A DNA stretch of 54,444 bases from positions 1 through 54,444 of the forward strand of contig JAJPJQ010000004.1 of assembly GCA_021324155.1 (NCBI GenBank), given 5' to 3'. Origin of the DNA: Pseudomonadota bacterium. GTDB taxonomy: Bacteria > Desulfobacterota > Binatia > UBA9968. Both the position numbers and the translations under genes were made by a program. Below are positions 34,777 to 42,852 of this stretch, one piece after another; the first letter of the stretch is position 1; every line of letters begins with the position of its first letter. A model generated the notes under the pieces. It saw only the letters and a program-made list of their open reading frames with translations. It did no database searches and was not told the DNA's origin.

Positions 34777-36036
34777 CTAAGCGATGACTTCTTCATGCCG
34801 TGATCGTCCCGCTTCACGACGCGCCGAGAGATCCTGTATCAGCTTGAAATAGCCGCTCAGATATCGCTCCGTCGTCCAGTTTTTCTCGTATGCGGCACGC
34901 CCGCGCTCGCCTAGGCTTTTCCGCTTGGATTGGTTTCCCACCAGGGCGTCCATGGCCGCGATCAGCGCTTCGTCGGTCCGATAAGTCAAGCCTCCGCCGC
35001 TCTCGGACACGATTTCCGAAAGCGCGCCGATATCGCGAACGATCGTCGGTGTGCGGCTCCTGAAAGCTTCAACTGCGACGAGGCAGAAGCTTTCGTAGCA
35101 GAGAGAGGGAACGATGACTGCTACGGCCCGGGCATACAATTGTTCGAGCCGGCTCTCCGAACAAAATCCTAAAAAGGCGATGTTGGCGCTCTTTTCGCAT
35201 GCCCGTAACAGCTCAGGCTCGTAATTTCCCGTCCCGGCGATCAGCAGCCGAGCTTTGCTGTAGCGGCGGAAAATCGGTATCAGCGTCTGCAAGCCTTTCA
35301 TTTTCTCGAGCCTGCCGACGAATAGAAAGTAAGGGGCGTTCTCCGGCGGCATATTGGTTTCCGCCGATGCTGCAGAGTCGGTTCCAAGCGGGACGAAGTG
35401 CGGCAGATGGACGATCGGTGCCGTCAGACCCATCGCCGTATGTTTTTCTTTGCTAAATCGACTCGGCGCGATGAACGTGTCGACGTTCTTCACGGCGCTT
35501 TCGAGCAGACGCGTATATCGCCACCACTGCGGCGGCCGTTTATAAACCAGCGTGCAGACGAAGCAATACGGACGCTCGCAGGCTTCGCGATCGAAACGAA
35601 AAAGCACGTGTGTCGGGCAGACGAGCCAATATTCGTGCATTGTGCAAAGTTTGATGCCATGGCCATACTTCAGTACGCCGGGGCCCAGCAGCGAGATGTT
35701 GTGAAAATGAATCACGTCAAAGTCGTCTTCCAAAATTCGGCGGATCGCGCCCCCTTTGAAAACCGGCTGCCCCGTCTGCTGCGTCGCCAGCGGCGAAAGA
35801 AAGCCGACGCCACTGCGCAACCCGTGGACAGTGATGTTCGGATGGTTGTCGTAGCCGGAGGAGCGAGACACGCCTGCAAGAGCTTGATAAGCGTCTTCGC
35901 AATGGATGACGTCGACGTGATGTCCGCGGCGCGCGAGCTCGTTCGAGAGGCGGTGCACGAAGATGCCGTCCCCGCCGAAATTATACGGTGGATAGAAAGT
36001 CGTCACCATGCAAAAGCGAAGGGGTCTTTCAGTCAT
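34777..36036 (-). CDS. Glycosyltransferase family 4 protein
   Basis: 419 aa from ATG 36036 (overlapping the sulfotransferase stop, ATGA). GT-B fold: N-domain FCMVTTFYPPYNFGGDGIFV, VIHFHNISLLGPGVL, HEYWLVCPTHVLFRFDREAC; C-domain FLFVGRLEKMKGLQTLIPIF and the nucleotide-sugar motif region VIVPSLCYESFCLVAVEA (E-x7-E). It has a Cys-rich insert CERPYCFVC usual in a subgroup acting in polysaccharide synthesis. Donor and acceptor unknown. Confidence 0.9.
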   Translation of the reverse strand: MTERPLRFCMVTTFYPPYNFGGDGIFVHRLSNELARRGHHVDVIHCEDAYQALAGVSRSSGYDNHPNITVHGLRSGVGFLSPLATQQTGQPVFKGGAIRRILEDDFDVIHFHNISLLGPGVLKYGHGIKLCTMHEYWLVCPTHVLFRFDREACERPYCFVCTLVYKRPPQWWRYTRLLESAVKNVDTFIAPSRFSKEKHTAMGLTAPIVHLPHFVPLGTDSAASAETNMPPENAPYFLFVGRLEKMKGLQTLIPIFRRYSKARLLIAGTGNYEPELLRACEKSANIAFLGFCSESRLEQLYARAVAVIVPSLCYESFCLVAVEAFRSRTPTIVRDIGALSEIVSESGGGLTYRTDEALIAAMDALVGNQSKRKSLGERGRAAYEKNWTTERYLSGYFKLIQDLSARREAGRSRHEEVIA

Positions 36037-37010
36037 TGGGCGTGCCACTCAGCCGGGCGCCGCAGGCGCAGCCGCAGAAGGATTTTCCACCGCATCCAGC
36101 CGCGGCGCCAACGTTTACGGTCGATGCCGTAATAGCGAAGGCGATCTACGACACCATGGAGTTTCGAAGCCGAAGGCATTGGGAGGGCCGAGACTTTTCC
36201 GGCGCTGAAGACATAGCCCAGACTTTCCATCCCCTCGGCGCAGAGCGCTTCAATCTGTCGAACGTCGCCAATCGGTAATCGGCGGAAACCGTTCGCCGCG
36301 TCGGCATCGACGTCTTGCAGCAGTTTTTGAAAATTCGGCAGCACGGCCAGGCGCTCGGGGACGCGCTCAGAAAAGCGCAGCATGTCTTCCTCAAATTCTT
36401 CGCCCAACACCGCGCAGATCTTTTGCACTGTCTCTTTCGGCGCAGCGACCAAATGCTCGTAGCGGACAAGATGAACGCGCCCGGAAAGCCGGCTGTAGCT
36501 GCGGTAGGCTTCGTTCCACATTCTGGCCGCGCCTTGTAAGCTTGCGCGCAGCGCGGTGCGTATCGACGGCACGGCGCCGCGCGGGTCGCGAATAACGAAG
36601 ATCACGGGACTGCTCGGAAAGCGCTCTAAAATCTCGTCAAGGTACGCATGGTGTGCCGGTGTCTTATCGCCGGCGCGCGTTTTTCCGTTCCGCAGCGCAT
36701 TGATCCGCATCAGCGCAGCGAATACGCCCTCGAAGCTCCGTTCCGGCAGAAACTCCAGGAACTCCTCGCGCGACGGCGGCGGGAGGAGAAAACCCTGGAC
36801 GCGAACGACTTCGCGCACGTCGTCGATCAACCGCGCGAGATTTTCCGGCGCGCGGAGATCGCCGTACCGTCGGAGCTCGGAACGAAACAGCGGATAATAA
36901 TGCGCCTCGTGATAGACCGCGATATGCGAATGGCGGTCGAGCATTTGCGACAGCAGCGTCGTGCCTGCGCGCGGCGAACCGACGATGAAAAACGGCGGGG
37001 GGAGCTTCAC
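36033..37010 (-). CDS. PAPS-dependent sulfotransferase family protein
   Basis: 325 aa from a GTG overlapping the previous stop (GTGA). The 5'-phosphosulfate loop is FIVGSPRAGTTLLSQML near residue 8, and the 3'-phosphate motif is VIFVIRDPRGAVPSIRTAL. KTPAHHAYLDEILERFP is also typical. It should transfer sulfate from PAPS to a sugar or other group, suggesting a sulfated surface glycan. No signal or membrane segment, so it acts in the cytoplasm. Start and stop overlap both neighbours. Confidence 0.85.
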   Translation of the reverse strand: MKLPPPFFIVGSPRAGTTLLSQMLDRHSHIAVYHEAHYYPLFRSELRRYGDLRAPENLARLIDDVREVVRVQGFLLPPPSREEFLEFLPERSFEGVFAALMRINALRNGKTRAGDKTPAHHAYLDEILERFPSSPVIFVIRDPRGAVPSIRTALRASLQGAARMWNEAYRSYSRLSGRVHLVRYEHLVAAPKETVQKICAVLGEEFEEDMLRFSERVPERLAVLPNFQKLLQDVDADAANGFRRLPIGDVRQIEALCAEGMESLGYVFSAGKVSALPMPSASKLHGVVDRLRYYGIDRKRWRRGWMRWKILLRLRLRRPAEWHAQ

Positions 37011-38614
37011 GGCTCTTCCGCGGCTTTGCCCCGCGCCGCGCCCGAAGCCTTCGCGCGCTGCAGGAGATGCAGCGGCATGAGCTTCCCACGCGCGGTTCGG
37101 ATCGGCTCCATGCGCTTGATGCGCACGGTTCCCGCCTTCGACCAGATGACGCGGGTCAGGCCGTCCGCGACGCTATTTCCGCCGAGCCCTTCGAGCAGTG
37201 CCGCGAGTACTGCGCGCTCGTCGGGTATTTTCACCGAAGGACTTATGACGAGGCTTAGCTTTGTGAATCCGCGCTCGTCTTCTTCCTCGATCAGCTGATA
37301 ATCGATCGGACTGCCGCCGAACCGTGAGGGCAGCACCTCTTCGAGCAATGACAGTACTTCGCTGCCGACGAGCGTCACGCCTTCGCCCGTGAGCTTCCGG
37401 AAGCTGCGGATTTCGCGAAAATGCTCGGTGTATCCATAGGCTTCGAGCGGGCAGCCGCACGAGCGTCTCTCGATGACGCCGTAGTCATCGATCTCGACGT
37501 TTAGCATGATCTTGGGCGTGGTCGGCAGAAGACTCGTGAAGCAAAAGGCGTTCACGTCGATATCGAATCCGGGCACGCGGCGCTGATAATCGATGACGGC
37601 GAGGCCGTCTCGGAAAAAATGCACGTCGTTGCCGTCGAGCGGGCGCGCACAGCCCATGCCAACGCGCCCGCACTCGCCGAAATGGTAGGTCGGATAGCAG
37701 CGCGCGCCGCTCGCGGCGATCGCGCGCACCTTCGCTTCGGTCGGCGGCTCGCCTCCGACCTCGAACACCGCGCCGCTCAGATCGACGCCCATCGCTTGTG
37801 CGGCGACCGCCGCGCGGAGGGCCGCGCTCACAAGACAGAACAATAAGCATGATCCTCGGGTGCGTACTTGCTTGCGCATCCAGCGAACAATCGCGTCCGC
37901 CTCGGCGAACGGCACGGGCTCGGGCCGCGGGATTGCGACTCCCAAGGCATTGCCGGCCGCGATGATAGCGAGGTTCGCCGCGCGGTATTTAAAAAGCGGC
38001 GTATAGTCGCGCCGCGGAATCGGCGTAAACCATTTTTCCGGCACGCGGCCCATCCGTGCGCCCCGCAGAATGTAATTCAGCCCGCTGGCGTCCGGCAGCA
38101 CGCCGCGCCAGATCGCCTTTGGCGCGTCGAGGACGCCGTGTGCGTCGAGAGCAAGCATGTTGAATGGCGTATCGGCGGCGAGGTGGTCGAGATCGATATT
38201 GATGCGCGTGCCGACGCCGGTCGATCCGCCCGTCTCGGCGGTATAATACTGACTGAGGTATGGATTATCGAAATCGTGCGCATTGGTCGGTACCGTCAGG
38301 CCGTTGCGGACGATCGGCGTTTTGCCTTTGAATTCTTCGAACGTGACGTAGACGCCCGCGCGCCTGAGCTCGCGCAGCGTCGCTTCGAGGCCGCGCGTAC
38401 CCACCATTTGCCGGATGTCGCCGATGGCGCAGCCGGCGTGCTTCAGCAGCGGGAGGAACGGGCTCCGCGCGTACCCGAAGACACCGCGCTCCAAGAGACG
38501 TAAGAAATTTTTCTCACGTTCGTCCATCCGTCGCCGAATGATCGCCCGAGCCTGATCGACGGTAAGGGGATTCTTTAGAAACCTACGCAGGCCGCGCGCG
38601 AAGCGGGCGTACAT
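37007..38614 (-). CDS. AMP-binding/CapK-like adenylate-forming protein
   Basis: 535 aa from ATG 38614; a GTG at 38638 is also possible, and the start is uncertain. Candidate P-loop ETGGSTGVGTR (about 130-140) and AVFEVGGEPPTEAKVRAIAA, YPTYHFGECGRVGMGC resemble phenylacetate-CoA ligase/CapK proteins of capsule clusters. The C-terminal VRIKRMEPIRTARGKLMP has the place of the hinge and last lysine region. It may activate an acyl or amino acid for addition to the glycan. Located between the small membrane gene and the sulfotransferase. Confidence 0.7.
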   Translation of the reverse strand: MYARFARGLRRFLKNPLTVDQARAIIRRRMDEREKNFLRLLERGVFGYARSPFLPLLKHAGCAIGDIRQMVGTRGLEATLRELRRAGVYVTFEEFKGKTPIVRNGLTVPTNAHDFDNPYLSQYYTAETGGSTGVGTRINIDLDHLAADTPFNMLALDAHGVLDAPKAIWRGVLPDASGLNYILRGARMGRVPEKWFTPIPRRDYTPLFKYRAANLAIIAAGNALGVAIPRPEPVPFAEADAIVRWMRKQVRTRGSCLLFCLVSAALRAAVAAQAMGVDLSGAVFEVGGEPPTEAKVRAIAASGARCYPTYHFGECGRVGMGCARPLDGNDVHFFRDGLAVIDYQRRVPGFDIDVNAFCFTSLLPTTPKIMLNVEIDDYGVIERRSCGCPLEAYGYTEHFREIRSFRKLTGEGVTLVGSEVLSLLEEVLPSRFGGSPIDYQLIEEEDERGFTKLSLVISPSVKIPDERAVLAALLEGLGGNSVADGLTRVIWSKAGTVRIKRMEPIRTARGKLMPLHLLQRAKASGAARGKAAEEP

Positions 38615-38697
38615 CTCTATATCGGCGAAAATCCTCACGTGAAAATAAGCGCGTATTGTAACAGCCGCTCCATGCCGCAGCAATCCGCTGTTCGACT

Positions 38698-39012
38698 TTA
38701 CCCCGCGCGTTGCCGCCCGTCGGCGATGCGGTTATAGATCCACGCGATGGCGTAACCGACGAAAAAGCCGCATACGAAGGCGTACGCAAAGCCGATCAGA
38801 CTCCCCAAGAAGCTCACATGGTAGCCGATGAAAAATTGCCCGAGCAGCGCGAGATGCGGCCCGACACGGTAGCCGCCCTTCAGCACGAGCCAGTTGGTTG
38901 CGAAGAAGAGGAGCAGGCCGGCAATGAGGCCGGTGACGACGCCTTGGATCCTCGCGTTGAGCCGCACGATGCGTGTGAGGATGACCTGTTCGAGCTCTTT
39001 TTCGGCGGTCAT
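38698..39012 (-). CDS. Small membrane protein homologous to the C-terminus of the FAD oxidoreductase
   Basis: 104 aa with about two to three membrane segments (VVTGLIAGLLLFFATNWLVL; GSLIGFAYAFVCGFFVGYAI). It matches the last about 100 residues of the upstream protein (39022-40785): shared LKGG/IKGG, VGPxLxLLxQxFxGYxV, GSLxGxAYxFxxGxxxG. So one domain occurs once alone and once fused. The function is unknown; perhaps a membrane anchor or flippase-like subunit. Starts 9 nt after the oxidoreductase stop. Confidence 0.7.
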   Translation of the reverse strand: MTAEKELEQVILTRIVRLNARIQGVVTGLIAGLLLFFATNWLVLKGGYRVGPHLALLGQFFIGYHVSFLGSLIGFAYAFVCGFFVGYAIAWIYNRIADGRQRAG

Positions 39013-39021
39013 AGACCCTCC

Positions 39022-40785
39022 CTAAAGATAATCGAAAAACCGGCGCAATAGGCCACGCTGTGCCCGGCGATAGGCGCGCGCGACGTAAATAAACATTGCC
39101 GCGTTGCGCAAGAACGCGAAGAGCCATCCGCCGATATATCCGGCGCAAAAACCGTAAGCGAGGCCGAGCAAGCTTCCTGACGCGGTCACGCGGTAACCGG
39201 GAAAGTATTGCCTTAAAAGACTGAGATTCGGACCGACGACGTCGCCGCCTTTGATCACCAGAGCGATAGTCGCCGCGAAAAGCGCCGCGCCGCATACGAT
39301 TCCCACGGCGGCGGCAAAGGCGGTGCGATCTAGCCGTGTGAAAATGCGCGCGAGCGCTTCTTCGATGGCTTTGTCCGGAACGAGCAGCTCTTCGTGATAT
39401 TCAGAATCGGTGTTGACGCTCCAGAGGTCGTTGCGTTCGGCGAGAGCGATATTTCGCGCCGCAAGGATGCCCGTCAACATTGCGTGGTCCTGGTTGTTGT
39501 AGCGGTGTAGCCCGTTGCGACCGATCGTCTGGAAGTTTTCCAAGCCGTTGACAAATTCTCGGACGGTTGCGAGCGCCGAGCGGTAATCGGCATCGTAGAC
39601 TGGGTAGGCCTCCGGCGCCCTTACGACGCAGCCGTCCTCGACGTCGGCAGAGGCGGCGAGGCCGATACGGTTGATTTCCGTTTTCGCCAATTCAATCAGC
39701 GCGCCGTCGCTCATGCTCCATAGCCCGTCGCCCGGAGTAGCGAAGTATTCCATGCCTAGGCTTGTTTTTGAGCCATCGCCCGCCATCGCCGGGCTCCAGT
39801 TCTTGTAGTTCTGAATGCGGCCGACTTTCACCGTGGGATCGTGAATGTAAATCCAATTGTCCGGAAAAAGATCCGGCCGCCTTACAATCAGGCAGACGAC
39901 AATAAGACCGCGAAAGCGGAGTCGCCGCGCCGCCTCGATCACTGATTGTGAAGGCGGCGGGTCGAGCTTTTCGACGAGTTCTTTAACGGGCATGCTCGAA
40001 ATGAACTCGGCTCCGGAGAGGGCCTCTTGATGGCCATTGTTCGAGATCAAAACGTTCTCTATCGCGCTGCCGCGCCGCCGGATCGATATCACTTCGCAGC
40101 CGAGGCGGACACTACTGCCGCGCCGCTCCACGGCGTCGCGCGCCGCCTGCCACATCATGCCGGGCCCGAGACGCGGGTAATCGAATTCTTCGATGAGCGT
40201 CTTAATGGTTGCTGGCGGTTTTCGGAACATCCCTATTAGCGCCGTCTTGAGCGACAGGCCGCGGATGCGCTGCGCAGCCCACTCGGCGCGAAGCTCGGCG
40301 CAGGAGATACCCCAGACCTTTTCCGTATAAGTCTTAAAAAAAGTCTCGAACAGTTTTCTTCCGAAGCGGTTGGTAACCCACTGCTCGAAGGTGTCCTCTC
40401 CTTTGTGCGGAAATAGCTGCCAGCGGAGGTAGCTGAGAACGATCGCGAGGCTCCTCCAGACCCCGAGGCCCGCGAGCGCGTTCAGCGGGCGCAGCGGGTA
40501 ATAAAAGAATCTGCGGCGGTAATAAATCCGTGAGAGGCGCGGCCGGCGGAGAAATTCCGGCCCTAGGAGTTCTCGCCACAACCGGTTCACTTCTTCTTCT
40601 TTGGTGAAGAAGCGATGACCGCCGATGTCGAAAGAAAAGCCGCGGTAATTCTCTGTGCGTGCCAATCCTCCGACTTTGTCGAGCTTTTCGACGATGATTG
40701 ATGAATGGCCGTGAGCCGCGAGCTCGTGTGCGGCGGCGAGGCCCGCCGGTCCGGCGCCGATAATGACGATCGGGGGTTTATCCAT
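39022..40785 (-). CDS. FAD-dependent oxidoreductase (UGM/protoporphyrinogen oxidase-like) with membrane tail
   Basis: 587 aa. Rossmann FAD motif IVIIGAGPAGLAAAHELA, then KLDKVGGLARTENYRGFSFD and the GGHRFF segment; late FAD site RNGLHRYNNQDHAMLTG. It resembles the UDP-galactopyranose mutase/amine-oxidase group found in polysaccharide clusters. Residues about 480-587 form a membrane domain (IALVIKGGDVVGPNLSLLRQ, SGSLLGLAYGFCAGYIGG) that is a homologue of the next gene. It could isomerise or oxidise a sugar nucleotide or lipid-linked sugar at the membrane; the mutase reaction is only a guess. Confidence 0.8.
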   Translation of the reverse strand: MDKPPIVIIGAGPAGLAAAHELAAHGHSSIIVEKLDKVGGLARTENYRGFSFDIGGHRFFTKEEEVNRLWRELLGPEFLRRPRLSRIYYRRRFFYYPLRPLNALAGLGVWRSLAIVLSYLRWQLFPHKGEDTFEQWVTNRFGRKLFETFFKTYTEKVWGISCAELRAEWAAQRIRGLSLKTALIGMFRKPPATIKTLIEEFDYPRLGPGMMWQAARDAVERRGSSVRLGCEVISIRRRGSAIENVLISNNGHQEALSGAEFISSMPVKELVEKLDPPPSQSVIEAARRLRFRGLIVVCLIVRRPDLFPDNWIYIHDPTVKVGRIQNYKNWSPAMAGDGSKTSLGMEYFATPGDGLWSMSDGALIELAKTEINRIGLAASADVEDGCVVRAPEAYPVYDADYRSALATVREFVNGLENFQTIGRNGLHRYNNQDHAMLTGILAARNIALAERNDLWSVNTDSEYHEELLVPDKAIEEALARIFTRLDRTAFAAAVGIVCGAALFAATIALVIKGGDVVGPNLSLLRQYFPGYRVTASGSLLGLAYGFCAGYIGGWLFAFLRNAAMFIYVARAYRRAQRGLLRRFFDYL

Positions 40786-40793
40786 CGAGGGGA

Positions 40794-41831
40794 CTAGGAT
40801 CTCCGCAAAGACGCGGTTTTACGTAGTCTCAGGGCGCGCTCTACAGCGGTGCGGAGAAGATGCTGTATGACGATAAGTGCGAACGCAGCCGAGCCGTAAA
40901 CGTAATAGAGCCAGTGACAAAGGACGGCGCCCAGCATAAAACGGAAGCCGCGCTGGCGATAAAAAAAAGCGTAAAGCGGCGCATTGAGAAACCATAGGAT
41001 CGCCGCTGCGACCGCTGCTGGGAAGAGCAGGGCGACATCTCGAACCGCGGCTGCGAGAAGAAAGGCGAGGGCCCAGGCTGTGACGGCGCTCCATCGCCCG
41101 GCCACATTTAAATTGAGGTCGTCCGGTATTGCTCCTTCGCGGACGATCAGCCGCGCCCATGGAATCGCTCGATCCATAATGTCGGACCGCAGCAGCGACG
41201 AGACGCGCCAGCGCTTGAGATGCTTAACCTGTAGTTCTTTGATTAGGGCTACCTTGTGGCCGGCACGATTGAGGCGGTAACCAAGCTCGATATCCTCGAT
41301 CGATGGCCGCGTATATTTCTCGTCGAAGCCACCCAAAGCAAGGAAAATATCGCGCCGAATGGCACCGCAGCCGGCCCAAAACGTGAAAGCCTGCTCGCGC
41401 CCGCTCTGATGCACGTAATGATGCAGCAGATTTTTATATTGAGATAGAAAATCGCTCGTCCCCGGCTCGTCATCGTAGGAGCCGAACAGGGCGGCAAGTT
41501 CCTTATCGCCATGGAAAAGCGCACGAACGCGCCCTATGACGCCAGGCGGCGCCAATACGTCGCCGTCGAGAAACAACACGACCTCCGCGGTAGCCGCGCG
41601 GGCGCCTTGGTTGCGCGCTTGAGCCGGCCCGCCCCGCACGGAGCGGCGGATAACAATGGCGCCTAGGGCGGCCGCTGTATCTGCGGAAGAGTCGCTTCCC
41701 CCGTCGCTTACGACAATCACCTCGTCAGGAGGCGGGCAGGTCCTAAAAAGCCCACTTATGGCCTTGCGGAAGGCCGCGCCACCGTTATAAACCGGGATGA
41801 TGACCGAGATCGTGGGGCTTGAGGCAGGCAT
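40794..41831 (-). CDS. Glycosyltransferase family 2 membrane protein
   Basis: 345 aa from ATG 41831; the frame is open 44 codons earlier but that lies in the promoter region. GT-A domain: SVIIPVYNGGAAFRKAI, DEVIVVSDGGSDSS, the metal-site LFLDGDVLAPPGV, FWAGCGAIRRDIFLALGGFD and acceptor-site SIEDIELGYRL. Two to three C-terminal membrane segments (WALAFLLAAAVRDVALLFPA; LCHWLYYVYGSAAFALIVI). First gene of the operon. Likely adds a sugar to a polyprenyl-linked intermediate. Confidence 0.88.
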   Translation of the reverse strand: MPASSPTISVIIPVYNGGAAFRKAISGLFRTCPPPDEVIVVSDGGSDSSADTAAALGAIVIRRSVRGGPAQARNQGARAATAEVVLFLDGDVLAPPGVIGRVRALFHGDKELAALFGSYDDEPGTSDFLSQYKNLLHHYVHQSGREQAFTFWAGCGAIRRDIFLALGGFDEKYTRPSIEDIELGYRLNRAGHKVALIKELQVKHLKRWRVSSLLRSDIMDRAIPWARLIVREGAIPDDLNLNVAGRWSAVTAWALAFLLAAAVRDVALLFPAAVAAAILWFLNAPLYAFFYRQRGFRFMLGAVLCHWLYYVYGSAAFALIVIQHLLRTAVERALRLRKTASLRRS

Positions 41832-41956
41832 CAAAGCAATGCTAAGAACGGCCGTTCGAGGGTCGCGGGTGCGGGGGACAATAGGGGGCTCCCAAAGGCC
41901 ATCTCTAAGGCCGATTTTTATAATATCAGTGGCGGTCTTGTCAAAGATGAAAATGC

Positions 41957-41985
41957 TTGACAACGCTCCTGTTTATCGCTATTAA
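41957..41985 (+). promoter_or_regulatory. Candidate sigma70 promoter of the second barrel gene
   Basis: TTGACA (41957-41962), a 17-nt spacer, and TATTAA (41980-41985), 33 nt before the ATG at 42019. The 187-nt gap is divergent: the GT2-led operon must start on the other strand from the same region, so shared regulation of barrel 2 and the operon is possible. Confidence 0.5.
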
Positions 41986-42018
41986 AGGCGCACAAGGATT
42001 CCACCCCTGGGAGGGATG

Positions 42019-42852
42019 ATGAAGAAGACAGTGTTGTCGTTGTTGGTTGTTGTTGCGGTCTTGGGTTTTGGTTTCGTGCCCAAGGCGAATGTTGCCCCCC
42101 TCGAGCCGTTCGGCAAGATCGAGTTGTCCGGCGGCGGAGAAAAAGAGGCGCACACGCCGAGCGGAGGCCGCTTCATCGCGGAAGCGCTCGGCGTTCTACC
42201 GATCTTTGGAAACTTCGGGGGCCAGGGCGCGATTCATTACGAGACCGGTCTTGGGAGCCGAATCGGTTTCAACGCCGGCCCCGTCATCGGATGGGATGGC
42301 GGTAAGGCAGGCTTCTTCTTCAATTACCAGCACAGGGGGCTCCGCGGCACGGACTTTCTCTGGTTGATTCCGTCAGTCGCCTTCTATCTTCCCCAGTGGA
42401 ATTTGGGCATGTGGTATTCGCAGCCGGTTACCGGCGCCCAGCATGGCGGGCACCGCACCGAGTACGGCGTCAACAGACTTCAGTTCAATTCGAGTTATTT
42501 TCCGGCAGTCGACTGGTGGGCGCCGTATTTAAGACGTGACAACGTTGAGCTTCAATTGGGTCTTCAGGTCAACACTTTCGCCGGCGCGGGACATAGCAAG
42601 CTCGGCGGTACCGGCGTAGGCCCGGTGCTAGGCGCTTCGTTCCTGCCGATGCCCGGAGTCGCTGTGAACCTCGTCCGCGCGACGTTCGACAGCGAGGGTC
42701 GCTATCGCGTGACGACCGGCCTTGAATTCTTCTTCGATCGTGGCGGCACGTCGCTGAAAGAAATGCGCCGGAAGTACTTAGAGCCGAATTCGGAGGCACC
42801 GCAGGGCGGCGGTAAGAAGAAACATAAGCATCACGACAGCGTTCGGAGCTAG
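42019..42852 (+). CDS. Outer-membrane beta-barrel-like protein, copy 2
   Basis: 277 aa from the ATG at 42019, better spaced from GGAGG than the ATG at 42016. Signal peptide (TVLSLLVVVAVLGFGFVPKA). Strand-rich mature part with RIGFNAGPVIGWDGGKAGFF, SVAFYLPQWNLGMWYSQPV, NVELQLGLQVNTFAGAG, YRVTTGLEFFFDRGG, then RRKYLEPNSEAP and a Lys/His-rich tail (GGGKKKHKHHDS). Paralogue of the protein at 31166. The stop overlaps the convergent TMTC-like stop through CTAG. Function unknown; candidate partner or substrate of the glycosyltransferase. Confidence 0.75.
   Translation: MKKTVLSLLVVVAVLGFGFVPKANVAPLEPFGKIELSGGGEKEAHTPSGGRFIAEALGVLPIFGNFGGQGAIHYETGLGSRIGFNAGPVIGWDGGKAGFFFNYQHRGLRGTDFLWLIPSVAFYLPQWNLGMWYSQPVTGAQHGGHRTEYGVNRLQFNSSYFPAVDWWAPYLRRDNVELQLGLQVNTFAGAGHSKLGGTGVGPVLGASFLPMPGVAVNLVRATFDSEGRYRVTTGLEFFFDRGGTSLKEMRRKYLEPNSEAPQGGGKKKHKHHDSVRS

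Noticed and set aside
37007-38683. Longer AMP-binding-like protein starting at 38683
   Set aside because: The first 23 residues look non-coding; start at 38614 (or GTG 38638) is more credible.
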